A stretch of 64,000 nucleotides of DNA from Epiperipatus broadwayi (Eukaryota; Onychophora; Udeonychophora; Euonychophora; Peripatidae): positions 560,001-624,000 of the forward strand of contig JAQFVV010000231.1 in NCBI GenBank assembly GCA_028023455.1, given 5' to 3'. The position numbers and the translations under genes are program-made. Position 1 is the first letter of the stretch, and every line of letters begins with the position of its first letter. The notes below the pieces were generated by a model. It saw only the letters and a list, made by a program, of their open reading frames with translations. It made no database searches and was not told the DNA's origin. Of this stretch, positions 1-11,534 are shown one piece after another.

Positions 1-410
1 TGTGGTACTTACCATTTCATTCCATCTGTTGTTTAATAAAATTACTATAACAATCTAAAGTGAAGCTGAGATTTTTAGGAAAGACCCATTAGTATGCACA
101 TATATACCAATGACTGAACTAATAGAAAAATTTGTGGAACAACTTTCAAACAACTTTATTTTTCATTCCATATTTCAATCATTTAACTAATAACAATAAT
201 TAATCAATGATGTATTTTTAAATATTTATTTTGTTACAACGTACGATGAAGCCATGGAGCTTTGAAAGTGCTAAGCATAAATAAATATTGATAGACATAA
301 CTTCTCTAACAAGCGTAAAAGCACAATTTTTGGTATCATGAAATAAATTTTAAAATATAAGCTTAAAATAAATCCATGATTTGAAAATAAGATTGCATTT
401 TAATTCTTTC
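1..410. other. AT-rich non-coding, nothing recognised
   Basis: No ORF, repeat partner within the window or RNA-like motif seen. Short homopolymer runs only. Confidence 0.5.
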
Positions 411-1340
411 AGTGTCCACCCTCTGGCAAATTTTTGAATAGACTCTAGCAATGGATATTTTTACTATGACGCCATATTTGATTTTTTTTTTTGTGCAATT
501 AAATCTTTTTTTTTTTTTTTACATATATTACAACATTCATTTATAGATTATATTATAAACATTTAAGCCTTCTAATAATTAAAATTCTAAAATTTGAAAA
601 ATTAATATTTTAAAATTGTGAAAATAAATATCTAACTGGAGGTCTTACCAAAAACAAAAGAACAGATCATTATTGGCTTCATGATATCTATTCAAAAAAG
701 TTAAAAGAACGAAATATTAGACATTAGAATTTCATGTTATTAAGAAATGATAAATTTAGAATTAGTTATCATCAAAGAAACAAAAAAATTGTAAAAGTTA
801 ATAAATTTTTAATTGTTCTTAAAATATTTCACTTACAGTTTAAAAAAAACAACGATGCCTCTAATGGCTACTTCCGAGGTAATTTCCAGTTTTTGTAACA
901 TACTTTGTATACTTTCTAAGAATTGTATTTTTAAAAATAAAATGTTTTCAAAAGTTTTTTACTAAAATATTATATCATAATCATTAACTATTATGAAAAT
1001 CAATTTTTTTATGGTATTTAGTCACAGGGGGAATGAATCTAAAGCAACAGCCAATCACAAACTGTCCCCTCCTTCACATCTTTCTCAGCACAGCAGAATT
1101 TGCTGTCAATCACAGACAAATATCTGTATATTATTGGTATCTCTTGCAATTTTTTAAAATTAATACATTAAAAATGGAAGCTTCTTAGAAAGAATTGCTA
1201 CAGCTTGTCACGTGGTATAATTTAACATATGCAATGGTTTAAAACAGTGTAGAAAAGTAGCGATTACAGCTCAATTGCGCCATCTAAAATGAATAGTGCT
1301 ATCACAGCTTACTTTTGTGATACATTTATTAACTAATTTC
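411..1340 (+). repeat. Dispersed repeat D1, copy A
   Basis: This segment matches 20530-21387 plus 22346-22445 over most of its length. Shared landmarks are an early CTCTGGCAAATTTTT-like stretch, a mid segment with ATGATATCTATTCAAAA, GCCAATCACAAA, and the end ATCACAGCTTACTTTTG. Copy A is uninterrupted; copy B is split by a MITE, so copy A shows the pre-insertion state. There is no coding capacity and the family is not recognised. Confidence 0.75.
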
Positions 1341-1724
1341 TTTATTACTTTTTGTGAATATGGTATTAATTCCGGGTCATTTTAATTCTAGAACTAAATA
1401 AGCCTGATAATGAAATGAAGGGAAAAAAAAGGATAGTTTCCAAGTAATATACGGAAAATAACAAAGTTAAATTGTTAAAAAATGCTTTTATCTTTTAATG
1501 AATCAGTTCTCACATGCAAGACATTACAGAATACTGTGATATCAAAGTTATGCTTCAGATTTGAATCCTCTCTTGTGGTTGGCTACTATCTTTAATGCTA
1601 TTTTACTAGCTTTATGTTCTCTTGCTGATAAAATTGAAAATGAAATAAATATTGGTTTATTAGTTAAAAAACAATCCAAGATGTCACTAGTTCACAGACT
1701 AGGAAAGTAGTTTACTGTTTAAGG

Positions 1725-2165
1725 CTTGAGCAGGATCTTTGGCAACAAGGGAATATACACATAAATGGAAAAATGTGGGTGTTTTAGTCTGCAAGTTGTG
1801 TAAGGAAGGCATAGAAAATATTAGGCATCTGTTAAATGAATGTAAATGCTTGAAAGTAGAAAGGGCATAAATAATGAAGTTATGGGAAAATAAATATATA
1901 CATAGGGATTATATAGAAGGTGGATTCTTGGTTTTTATGCTGGCTTTGGGGAAAGATAAGAGAAATTTAGATATAAAGGCCATGAAATTGATAAAGTTTA
2001 TGTTGTGGAAATGGGATAGACCAGGATAGAGAAGAATATGGGAAAACTTAGGGTGGGGAATAAAAAGGGAAGGTAAAGTGGCTAACAGGTTTCTCTAGGT
2101 ATGATAGCTGAGAGATTCCTGATTCTGATAAAGGAGAAGCCATAGTCCATTTCATCATCTCTGAA
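1725..2165 (+). pseudogene. LINE 3' end (C-terminal zinc-knuckle tail of a non-LTR reverse transcriptase), copy 1
   Basis: Translating from about 1745 gives a short open segment ending near 1870, with the spacing CKLCKEG...HLLNEC (C-x2-C-x10-H-x4-C). This cysteine-histidine knuckle is common near the C-terminus of non-LTR retrotransposon ORF2 proteins. Homologous copies lie at 63080-63510 (same strand) and 59190-59620 (opposite strand), and all three share a 3' untranslated part containing GGCTAACAGGTTTCTCT and AAGGAGAAGCCA. The copy is 5'-truncated, as usual for LINEs, and has stops beyond the knuckle. The clade cannot be fixed from this tail. Confidence 0.65.
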
Positions 2166-3180
2166 TCATAAAGAAAAACATCAAATAAGCCAACAAAATC
2201 CCAGAAGATTGCTGATTGATAAATTCTTTGACCTTGGATGTAAAAACTTGTAAAGTTCTCTTTGTTGTTAGCAATGAACAAAAAAAAATGCTATCTTTTC
2301 CTAGTTTATTTAAATACTTATGCTTATTTTTACAAAATATTTGTATAGTAGTTATTAAAAAATATTTTAATGTTTACCTTCAAATTTTTTAAAAACCATG
2401 TTTCATTTTTAAAAAATTGAAAGTAACACTAAAAAGAAACTAACATTGTTACGATTATTACACTCTGTCTAACAACACAAAGCTTTTGTGATTTTTTAAT
2501 AAATGAATATACAATTTTATATTTAGAACATAATTTCATAGCTGGATAATGACTTTATAATTCATATTTAAAAAATGAAAATCAATCAACAACGATCTTA
2601 GTAATTTACTTTTTTTTCAATAATATTATGATAATGACCCAATAAGGAATATTTAGACAGTTGATTGGTGGACTTATATTTCTAATAAATTAATAATAAC
2701 ATTGAAGAAAAATTTGTATAAATTGCTTGTAGGAAATAATGGAGAATTAGTAATATGCAGAAGAATTAGAAACGGTAGCATCTGCTAAAATGTAGCAAAT
2801 CTGAAAAACAATTCATCATTTTTATATGCCTATATTAATACTAACAAAAGTAGATTCATATAACTAACTGAATTAACAATAATTCATAAAATTTGTTTTT
2901 ACTGCCAAATAAAATTGTATGTAATGTATTTTGGTAAGGTGTGACTTTTTTGTTATTAATCTATCCTTAATCTTGTCCAAATTAGTATAATGATAACGTA
3001 GTGAATTCAAAACCCAAAAATCCTTGGATCAGTGCACTTCCAGGAGAAATAAAAAATACTCATATGACCCCCACAGCAACTACCAATACATTTATATTTA
3101 TGTCTCCTTGTTTGTAATTAAAATAATATTAATAAAACATTATTTTTCAGAATTTCTTTGAAAAAGAAGATAAAACCACT
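2166..3180. other. Non-coding, nothing recognised
   Basis: AT-rich sequence with short poly-T/poly-A runs. No repeat partner was found elsewhere in the window and no credible ORF. Confidence 0.4.
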
Positions 3181-3224
3181 AAACACCACATAATCACCAT
3201 TTCCTATGCTTGCAGTGCTATCAG

Positions 3225-3283
3225 ATCCAAGGCTTCTCATTGATGAAAGCCACAAGCTAGAAACTAATCTGGGGATATTGGAT
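3225..3283 (+). ncRNA. Hammerhead-like motif in R1, core mutated
   Basis: Stem I strands ATCCAA (3225-3230) and TTGGAT (3278-3283) are perfectly complementary. GAAA is at 3260-3263 and the triplet is ATC. The core reads TTGATGA instead of CTGATGA, which should abolish activity. Confidence 0.5.
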
Positions 3284-3676
3284 GAGTAGGCACTAGATAG
3301 GGATTTTATGCACAAGCCTTCTGGCATCTATTGGTTACTCTGGCTTGCACTGAATGGTACTACTGTATGGAGAGTTTTGCCTGTTTTAATAAAAGTTATG
3401 AGTAAGCATAGAAAATGGTGATCATGAGATGTTTAGTGGCTTAATACCAATCCTGCCTAATAGGATAGTGGTGGATATGATTATTAACCAAAGACACCAA
3501 ACTGTATGGGTACTGAACTGAGTTCAGACCTATATGACTATATAAGCTAATGAGCTTGGATTGAAACTATTATTGTGTTTTCAATTTTATTCTCATAGTT
3601 TTGTAGTTAAATAGAGATAAAAGATGGTTGCTGGAGGGTTGCATTAGATTGTAAGATTTAGGAGCGGTGCTCTCAG

Positions 3677-3735
3677 ATCCAAGGCTCCTCACTGACGAAA
3701 GCCACAAGCTAGAAAGTAGTCTGGGTATATTGGGT
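3677..3735 (+). ncRNA. Type-I hammerhead-like ribozyme in R1
   Basis: The core is CTGACGA (3692-3698; position 7 may be any base) with GAAA at 3712-3715, followed by GTAGTC, so cleavage is predicted at 3721/3722. Distal stem I pairs ATCCAA (3677-3682) with TTGGGT (3730-3735), including one G-U pair. Proximal stem I pairs TCCTCA with TGGGTA, with one mismatch. Stem II is short (AGC/GCT) with an A-A mismatch at its base, which is unusual for natural hammerheads. Confidence 0.55.
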
Positions 3736-3860
3736 GAGTAGGCATTGGGCATTAGATGGGGATTTTATGCACAAGACTTCTGGCATCCATTGATTACTCT
3801 GGCTTGCCCTGAGTGTCATTACTGCATGGGGAGTTTTGCCTGTTTTAAAAAGAATACATA

Positions 3861-4500
3861 TATGTTTTTTAAAAAATGAAAAATTAAAATCTTGTTAAAC
3901 TTTAGCCTTATAAACCAAGCTAAATTCCAACTTATTTATTCGTATAATAATAATAATAAAACCTTAATATATTCTCATACATGTATAACAACTTTAACGT
4001 TTTCTGCCTGTAATGAAAACCTATCTTATTATCTCAACAGCTCATCTTCTCTAAAAGCGCTAATGCTAAGATTAATGAACTCAAATATCTGAAAGTAAAA
4101 CCATTTACTTCGAAAATGATCTAATAGAATGATTTTAAAATGCAATAAATTTGTATTTATAAAGATCTTTACGAAATAAATGGCTTTTAACACAATTATA
4201 AATTTCCTTTTTTTTTTATTGGATTATATGAGCAATATAAATTTTTCGTTTTTTTTTTTTATAATTCAAAATTTTAAAAAACAAAAATCTGCCATTATAA
4301 TATGGCATATGGTTAATCTAAGATATTTAAAAAAAGAAGAATAAAGCAGAAATTTAACATTGCCCGGATGTAGATATCTTTTCTTTTTTTATCAGAGGCG
4401 ATACTGTATCATGTTAACATTATCTTTTATAATCAATGATTTAACACTCATGTGACCCAGCTAGATTACCTTGGAATCATTATGGTCCTGCTAAAGTAGT
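3861..4500. other. Non-coding, nothing recognised
   Basis: Poly-T and AT-rich sequence. The short open stretch at 3892-4092 has no recognisable domain. Confidence 0.4.
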
Positions 4501-4619
4501 TTATTTTTTTTTTGTTCCAAAAGAAATTTGAGTACCAAAAGTGACAGAGAGGAGCCACGAACCATGATATTTAAGCTCCCGTCTATGCTACTCTCCTGCT
4601 GCACCAATCCACAAAAAGC

Positions 4620-4720
4620 TTGCATGACTCAAATACCCATTTACCAACCAGTAGTGAATAATTATTTAAGACAGCAATAAGCTGGTTACCTAAAATAAAA
4701 ATGTAAGATTGTTTGGGAAA
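4620..4720 (+). repeat. S2-like SINE fragment
   Basis: It contains ACCCATTTACCAACCAGTA, which resembles segments near 15430, 31530, 55725 and 56825 that form the body of the S2 tRNA-derived repeat. No promoter boxes are visible here. Confidence 0.35.
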
Positions 4721-4899
4721 TCATTAATTATCTTGGAAAATTTTCCAGATTTAGATGCCAGATGGCAAGTGAACACTTGGACAAATAATTTCAACTTAAA
4801 TATTGGAAATGATGGAGTAGAATGGCACCTTAGCACAATGAGCTGCAGAGCCAACCATTTGTACTACTATATTAAATCATGCAAGGCTACTTAAAAGCT

Positions 4900-5440
4900 G
4901 AACTGACAATGAATACCTTCTGTGCAATCTATCAGTAGTGTGGGCATTTGGAGAGTTTTAGGTCCCATGGCTAATTCACAGGTAAGAAAAGTAAAATAAA
5001 AACTCAGTTTAGTCAACTAAATAGAACTGTTACCCTCAACTGACCATTCAAGTGCCCATGCCAAAACCATATGATCTCCCACATATCTAACTCTATGATT
5101 ATTATTAATAATAAGTGATTTTACAAACAAAATAAATAAAACAATAGAAAACATATAATGTCAGGTCATAATTAGCTTATGATCCTCAGATATTTAGATT
5201 AGTCTAAAACCTGGTTGTAATGGGACTCATGTTATCAGTCATTTCTTTGTGCTAATTATAAGGATAAAAGAATGCATTTGTAGAATGATACCTATATTTT
5301 AATTTTATGTACAGTAATGATAAATTTAATCTTTTTATATATTTTTTCCTTTTAGCATGTCTATATTATTTAAGAATATCTGATAACGATTATGAGGACT
5401 TTATTATAGATCTAACCCAATGATTTATTGTTTAGGATTT
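4900..5440. other. Non-coding, nothing recognised
   Basis: No ORF, paired repeat or RNA-like motif found. Confidence 0.4.
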
Positions 5441-5479
5441 CAAGATTGAGCACTGGACATGACAGAACTAAAACTGCAA

Positions 5480-5650
5480 TCCATGACCTTTGATCTCCAA
5501 AGTCCATCAATCCAGTACTACATTAAACTATTCAGAGCAAAAATAATTGAGTATTCTCTGAGAGTTTTGAGCTCAGGAAATAGTAGAGCTGTGCCATAAT
5601 CCATGAACCTTGAACTCCGAGTCTGTTAATCTCATCAATTGCTGTGAATG
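5480..5650 (-). repeat. tRNA-derived SINE-like relic (S3)
   Basis: On the minus strand GGAGTTCAAGGTTCATGGAT resembles a Pol III B box followed by tail sequence, and matches the better copy at 14935-15070. A second diverged version (GGAGATCAAAGGTCATGGAT) lies at its left edge, so two relics may overlap. Strongly decayed. Confidence 0.35.
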
Positions 5651-6604
5651 TCATAATTTGAACAGATAAATGATCAAATGGCATTCTATTTCATTCATCA
5701 GATTGATGTATGATCCTTCACTTTGAAATGCTTTTAAGAATCTTTAATTCAGAGACCAGATAGTTACTTTAACCACTGGATTACCTTTCAGACTTCAACA
5801 TTAATTTGTTAGAAAACAATAGTGCTATCTCCATTTGCCTGATCACAGTGTTTTTCTTCCATGAACAGTTCGATGAATTCTATACTAGAACTATCTACAG
5901 TAAACTTAAATAATCTGTGGATACCAATGATATAGTATTTTAATATCTGACTTTTGCTTACATCAGTGAAATCTACTATTCAAAGCTGGAAGTAATATAT
6001 TTATGCATCTGGCAGCCATCTTTTCCTCCTTTATATCATCCAAGCTAATAACTTAAAATTTAAAACAAACCCCCCTAAGTTTTGAAAACAAGATAAATTC
6101 CCTTGGATAGTTATATAGATCGGATACCAGGTTGGTTTACATAATTTATATCAAGTGTAAACATTTCTACCCATTGATTAGAAATGCTAACAACATCTCA
6201 GGACATTTGCACAGGCCCTTCATTCTATGCTACAGTCAACCATTATAAGCTAGTTGCATAAATATATAATTTGCAACTTTGAACCTAGAGTATTAATTGA
6301 TGAAAATAACATTCAAAAGTCACACTTAACCTATGTTTTATTATGCAAGCTAAAAGCCTGAAATCAGTACCTTAGAGTAGGAATATGCTCTTGTTTTAAA
6401 TCATATACAGTGTCAGATAAATAATGAAATGATTAGTTATATACATAAAAGAAAAACACAGACACTTTACAAAATTCTTATCTTTATGTAAGTAGACAAA
6501 TAAGATGTTTTATATATATCACTCCAGAACAAAGGTCTCTTCAATGGTCTTTCATAGGAAGATAATGAAGATGCATAATATTTCTGTAATGTACTTTTAA
6601 CTAA

Positions 6605-7066
6605 ACCACCTCATGCAAGGTAAGTAGAGATTAGTCATTACACTGCATGGAGTGCTGTTGTGAAAATACACTACAGAAATATTATTCATTAAATGGATAA
6701 TTTCTAGTCTAATAAATGCTTAGTAAAAGTTATTAATTTAGTTCCACCAAGTGGCTTGTGTCGAAATTATAAGAGCAGAAAGTTTGATACTTATCAATTG
6801 AAATGCAGTAATTAGCTATCTATATATACTGAACATTGATAAAGATATGTGTAAGAGATTGTGATCTGGGCCAACTGATGAGTGCTCATTCAGCATAAAA
6901 TATACATATGGGAATCATACAACTTTTTCACATGATGTTGATTATACCCTCCACAAGGTGTTAAAAGTAGTTAAAAATGAGTCCCTACCTTGCATGAGGT
7001 GGTGTAGCCAAATTACACTACTAAATTATTATCCATTAAAAAGATAATATCTAGTCCAATAAATGA
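6605..7066. repeat. Scrambled local duplication
   Basis: A direct match of about 53 bp joins 6667-6720 and 7014-7066 (ATTAAATGGATAATTTCTAG against ATTAAAAAGATAATATCTAG). ACCTCATGCAAGGTA at 6608-6622 recurs inverted near 6988-7002. An R2 hammerhead relic sits between them. This looks like rearrangement around an R2 insertion. Confidence 0.5.
6861..6922 (+). ncRNA. R2 hammerhead relic
   Basis: CTGATGA at 6875-6881 is followed by a stem-II hairpin GTGCT/AGCAT, but the GAAA box reads AAAA and stem I is weakened. It belongs to R2 by its flanks (GATCTGGGCCAA before the core). Probably inactive. Confidence 0.5.
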
Positions 7067-7084
7067 CTAATACCAATGAAGATT

Positions 7085-7190
7085 AAACAGGCAAAACTCT
7101 CCATATAGTAGTGCAATGTGCTAGCATAAGAAATAGTGATCATGTGATCTTTAATGTTTTAACACCAATGAAGATGTCTTGCATCAGGAT
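7085..7190 (-). repeat. R1 terminal fragment
   Basis: AAACAGGCAAAACTCTCCAT matches the R1 end also seen at 12118 and, inverted, at 3380, 3840 and 39115. It is followed by AATAGTGATCATGTGAT, part of the R1 linker. The ribozyme part is missing. Confidence 0.5.
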
Positions 7191-7474
7191 TTCGAGCATT
7201 GGTATGCTAAGAATTTTTTAATGATTTTCATAGCTGTGTTAAATTTAAGTAAATATAAATACATAATCATTTATAAAAACCACTGTACAATTATATGTAT
7301 TGGCTATGAGCCAGCTATCCCTTTTGCCCCTCAAAAATCCTAAGTCTGTTAGGAATTAAAGAAAAAGTTCCAATATTTACTCAGCTAATATTTGAACCTT
7401 AGTTTGTCAGCATAACAGTTTGAATGTATGAGTTAATATTCAATGTTATTTCTTATATACACATATCTATCTAA

Positions 7475-7750
7475 GAAAGTGCATTATGGCATAGTGATAA
7501 GTGTAGGCAGCAATATTATTTAAGTTTAAGTTTCAAACTTAGACCAGATAAACCTTGGATTTTTTTCTTTTGAGGTTCTTAATAATCATAGAATCTTTTT
7601 TCAGATATGAGGATTACACATAACCCAATTCGGGCTCTGCAAATGATTATCTACATATGGAAGAGCATCATGGCCTAATGATGAAAACATGTACCAATAT
7701 TATTGGTGATTTACGATTAAAATTCCTAATATTAATGGAATCTTTTTTTT
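7475..7750 (+). repeat. Two degenerate tRNA-derived SINE-like units
   Basis: TATGGCATAGTGATAAG (7487-7503) followed by AAGTTTCAAACTT, and ATGGCCTAATGATGAAA (7669-7685) followed by GATTAAAATTCC, have the spacing and rough consensus of Pol III A and B boxes. Both are too decayed to fold as tRNAs. The family is uncertain. Confidence 0.3.
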
Positions 7751-7935
7751 TTTCCAGATTAGCAGATCATATCTACCTGAATTTTTGGTTAGTAAAAATG
7801 TGCCTATCTATTCTTGGAAGATGTTAAAACCAAAATACAAAAACACTAAACGATCATCACCTAACAGGTGCAAAGCCTAATGAAAATTATTATTACTATT
7901 TAAGTTTACTCAGTCTACTTAAATTCATTTAAATA

Positions 7936-8095
7936 TAGGGGGTTTGAACTCAGACTTTCAAGCACCCTTCAACTATCCACACTATCTCATACCACAGATT
8001 CACAAGACGTGTGTGATCATGTGTTTCAGTGGTATAGGATAGTGTGGATAGTTGAAGGGTGCTTGAAAGTCTGAGTTCAAATCCTCTATATTTAC
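7936..8095. repeat. Palindrome made of two R2 tails
   Basis: The segment 7936-8005 (TTTGAACTCAGACTTTCAAG onward) is repeated almost perfectly inverted at 8030-8090, separated by about 20 bases. Each arm is the 3' part of R2 with the B-box-like GAGTTCAAATCC. It is an inverted dimer of truncated R2 copies and would form a hairpin of more than 60 bp. Confidence 0.75.
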
Positions 8096-8204
8096 AATTA
8101 AGCTCCAGGTATATGAAAAATGCCTGTATTTCAAATATTTAAGTTCATTTACTATATTTAATCTTTGTTGTAATATTTTCATATTATTATTAATAATGAC
8201 AGAG

Positions 8205-8340
8205 AACTTGGATATTATATATATATTCCACTTTTATTGTTAAAAATGTTGATTTGACAACACTTTGAAAATTGTTGATTGTTATTGATATTGGGATTGT
8301 CTAAGTGTTGACTGGTTTTTAATGATATATATTATATGTG
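8205..8340 (+). repeat. Dispersed repeat D2, copy 1
   Basis: TTGATATTGGGATTGTCTAA and neighbouring sequence match, inverted, 14190-14310. Landmarks are a TTCCACTTTTATTGTTAA-like start and an AAAACCA-like end. Unrecognised family. Confidence 0.5.
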
Positions 8341-8572
8341 TGTGTGATAATTGACAATTGCATAGAAGCATCATATGTAAATAATCAAATCACAAATTTT
8401 ATAGAGGATTTCCCAATTGAAAATGATTGTATTGCACTCTATACACAATTTAAAGTTTAATTTCTCTCATTATACATTTATTTCCAAAACAATTTTTCAT
8501 CAGCAGGTTCATAACTTTAAAACTTCTGAATTTCCACAACAAAAATGATAGTGTGATATAAATATATATGTA

Positions 8573-8830
8573 TATGTTGAATTAAAAATTTCCATGGATT
8601 TTTATTATAATAAAGATAGAAATGAGATAATAACCATGTAAATAAAAATAACCTTTAACCTTTGATATTACCATGAAATTATCAGTTACTCTTAATTGGC
8701 AATCCCTTAGCCAAAACAGTTGTTTCATTAAACTTATAATAACTCCTTTATTTACTTCAACAAAAAAGTCAAATAAGAGCTATTATGGATTTAATGAAAA
8801 AAAAAACTGCCTTGATCAATTAGCAATAAT
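8573..8830 (+). repeat. Dispersed repeat D3, copy 1
   Basis: It matches 52262-52520 for about 250 bp, with landmarks TATGTTGAATTAAA, TTTCCATGGATT, ATTGGCAATCCCT and TTAACATATAATAACTC-like. No coding capacity. Partner copy diverged. Confidence 0.6.
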
Positions 8831-8904
8831 TGATAATTTCTTGGTAACATCAAAGCTAAAGATTATTTCTATCTTTATTATATAATATATATATGTGTGT
8901 GTAT

Positions 8905-9398
8905 AAAGAGTGTGCTAATAGCTCTAAACAAGCTTTTTTATGATAAATTCTACAAGAGAAGGCATTCAAATCATCTTTATCTAAGATTGTCCTCATCCCC
9001 AGGCTGGTTTCAAGCTATGGCTCTCTTCAGTGAAAAGCTAGGACATCAGATTCGAAAAACCAACTCAAGCTAAGCATTTATTTAAGAGTTAACTCTTAAT
9101 AAGAAGATCTGAAAATTTCAGACATCTATATGTCTTTAAATTCGGCTCTCCAATTGAATGAATTAAAATATCCAATTGAAAAAAGTCATATGGGTCTGAA
9201 CATAATTCAGATACATCATATATTAATAGGCTTAACAAATTAATTTAGCCCAAAGCCCCTAATATCAAAATAATAATAACAATAAAATCAAGTCATATAT
9301 CATGTGACAATCTTAGATAAAGATGATTTCAATGCCTTCTCTGTAGCATTCATCATAAAAAAAAGCTTGTTTAAAGCTCTTAGCATGCTCTTTATTTT
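8905..9398. repeat. Fold-back element
   Basis: The left arm at about 8905-8992 (AGAAGGCATTCAAATCATCT) is inverted at about 9307-9398 (AGATGATTTCAATGCCTTCT), with a roughly 310-bp centre. A nearby second inverted pair (AAGTCATATATCATGTGAC near 9291 and GTCATGTGATATATGACTT near 9429) suggests the boundary has been reworked. No ORF. Confidence 0.6.
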
Positions 9399-9473
9399 AC
9401 ATATTTTCAAAATTCAAGCTATATAAGTCATGTGATATATGACTTGATTTTATAACTAATATATATATAATAT

Positions 9474-9850
9474 TTACTAAGGCTGTAACCTTAGGAATAA
9501 GTGTCTGAAAACTTCGAAAGTAGGGACCTCTACAGGTCTTAGCCCCAAGCTTACGCTTGGCAGAAAAGAGGGCAACCCTTCTTTACTTCAACTTACTTTT
9601 ATATATGAATAGGTGAAGCTTAAGTGGTTAGATCTAAGAGTGTGAAGCTATTCAATACTTCACTAATTAAGTCCACAATTCTTATTATACATTAATACTC
9701 GCGAAATCTTACGATTTACAATGAGTCAATGGAAAGATCTTATAGTAAGAAATCTATTACGATAATTTAAAGTTGTAAATTATAAATTTTATTAAACACA
9801 CATTATTATATTAAGTAACATTTACTAAGGCTGTAACCTTAGGAATAAGC
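9474..9850. repeat. Compositionally odd segment between 27-bp direct repeats
   Basis: TACTAAGGCTGTAACCTTAG and following bases occur at 9476-9502 and again at 9824-9849. The enclosed segment, about 320 bp, begins with a GC-richer part (9520-9590) with short hairpins (CCAAGC...GCTTGG). This looks like an insertion with a long target duplication or a local tandem duplication. The element is not recognised; a nuclear copy of organelle DNA is one possibility I could not test. Confidence 0.4.
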
Positions 9851-10049
9851 ATCTATATATATATATATATATATATAAATTGAAACTGGTTTGATGCCAA
9901 AACTTGAATTTAATATAATTATACACTTGTATATGGTATTTAACCTATTTATCATATAAATATCACACAAGGTAAACAATTTCGTTACACAAAAGAATAC
10001 CTTATGAAACAATAATATGACATTGCCAAAAATATACCTAAAATAATGC

Positions 10050-10740
10050 AATATTCTGTGGGAAAGTGTATCTAACTAATCAAATTGTAGGGTTTAGAGC
10101 ACACCACTCTAATGAAATTTATTATAACGTAAATTTATAAAATCCATGTGAATGTATGTTTGTCTATAATAATGCCAGGTGGTATTCAAGTTAAACATTT
10201 ATTTGTTAGAGTATATTTTTTAAATAAAAAAATAATTATTTGTTCCACCATTAATAAAACCTTATTTTTTTTAGAAAGCATTTTTTACAAAAGAAGTAAT
10301 TTGTTAATTAAAGTGACCGATTAAAAAACTATTCCAAAAGTGATGGCCTTTCGTAGGCCGGGTACATTTCTGGATTCTAAAAAAATATGGAATTGGAAGA
10401 AAACTTTGTGAAGGAGAAATCACTCGGAAAAAAGAGTTTGGAAAAAAAAATCAGTACATGTTTGCTTTTAACTGAATAGGTATAGTATTTAAATCATGAA
10501 GAAAATGTGATTACAGTATATAAATTTTGTGTTTAAAATGTAATATTTAGTGAAGGAAAAAATAGATGTTAGAGTTCTATATTTGCTTAGAGTATAGTTG
10601 AAGTCACGTGATTTGATATCATGTAGTTTGTGGCACCATACTAATACAATGCATGATTGAAATTTGCTAAAGCAACCAATAAGCATTTATTTTTATATGA
10701 CGCTATGCATACACAATTAGCTTGAAAGGCTGATCTTTGA
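10050..10740. other. Non-coding, nothing recognised
   Basis: AT-rich. A (TA)n run lies just upstream at 9852-9878. No repeat partner seen in the window. Confidence 0.4.
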
Positions 10741-10990
10741 ATGTAAAACAACCAATGTAAATGGATTATTCTCCAGTACATGAGGGATCAGAATGACAAA
10801 ATGGTCAACATGGGTAGGATGACAACCTTGGCACTAACGAGGGCTTGGAACATTCCATCATCAGATTTTCAATGAAATGGATGGCCGAAGAGATGTGGGT
10901 TGGAGTAGTTTGAAGCCTGTCCATTAAAGCATGAAGATTGTCTATCTTAATATAAAGCTGAGCACCAATTGTATATATGTGTGGAGATGG

Positions 10991-11048
10991 CAATCTGGAC
11001 CAACTGATGATTGCTGGTTTAGTATGAAATACATATATTGGTGATTAT
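10991..11048 (+). ncRNA. Type-I hammerhead ribozyme in R2, unit 1
   Basis: Core CTGATGA is at 11004-11010, stem II TTGCT/AGTAT (one wobble, one terminal mismatch) at 11011-11025, and GAAA at 11026-11029. Stem III is ATA/TAT with a two-base loop. The triplet TA is at 11036-11037, so cleavage is predicted at 11037/11038. Stem I pairs ACCAA with TTGGT, skips TGG on the 5' side, then pairs AATC with GATT. The core is intact. Confidence 0.7.
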
Positions 11049-11475
11049 TTATCTTTTCAACACGTGTATGATCAGGTGGGTCAGCAATATGAGATGGCAT
11101 GGAGAGCTGAGGGTCATGTGAAAGTCTGAGTTTGAATCACTTATATATTACATTATAAGTGCAGGTATGTAAGCCTGTACAGTGTATTAAATTACATATT
11201 GAAACATAGTGTGTTAAAGATCTGCCCATCCCTTGCATATGTATGTAAATGGATTATATCCCTGTACAAGAGGAATGAGAAGGATTAATGTCAACATGGG
11301 TAGGATGACAACCTTGGCACTAACATGGGATTTGAACATTCCGTAATCACATTTTCAATGAAATGGATGGCTGAAGAGTTGTGGGTTGTAGTAGTTTGAA
11401 GCCTGTCCATTAAACTATGAAGATTGGCTATCTTAATATAAAGCTGAGTACTAATTGTATATATGTATGTAGATA

Positions 11476-11534
11476 GTAATCTGGACCAACAGATGATTGC
11501 TGGTTTAGTATGAAATACATATATTGGTGATTAT
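11476..11534 (+). ncRNA. Hammerhead motif in R2, unit 2, core mutated
   Basis: Same layout as unit 1, but the core reads CAGATGA (11490-11496). GAAA is at 11512-11515. Stem I arms ACCAA/TTGGT and TAATC/GATTA are preserved. The U-to-A change at core position 4 should block cleavage. Confidence 0.6.

Larger units (their letters stand above)
3185..3860 (+). mobile_element. R1 repeat, direct tandem pair with hammerhead-like motifs
   Basis: Two R1 copies lie head to tail. Each contains the run from GATCCAAGGCT through CTGATGA-like and GAAACTA to GGGATTTTATGCACAAG, then ends near GAGTTTTGCCTGTTTTA. The predicted cleavage points (3269/3270 and 3721/3722) are 452 nt apart, so the tandem would define a 452-nt monomer. 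The linker includes GATGTTTAGTGGCTTAATA and ACTGAACTGAG, modules also seen near 12310 and in the R4 array. No protein is encoded. The retrozyme-like reading is inference from architecture. Confidence 0.7.

Noticed and set aside
3118-3327. Similar short minus-strand ORFs starting MP.G.CIKS... at 3118, 3570, 38905 and 53506
   Set aside because: They recur because they are translations of the R1 repeat, with inconsistent lengths and no conserved stop or start; R1 is better explained as a ribozyme-bearing non-coding repeat.
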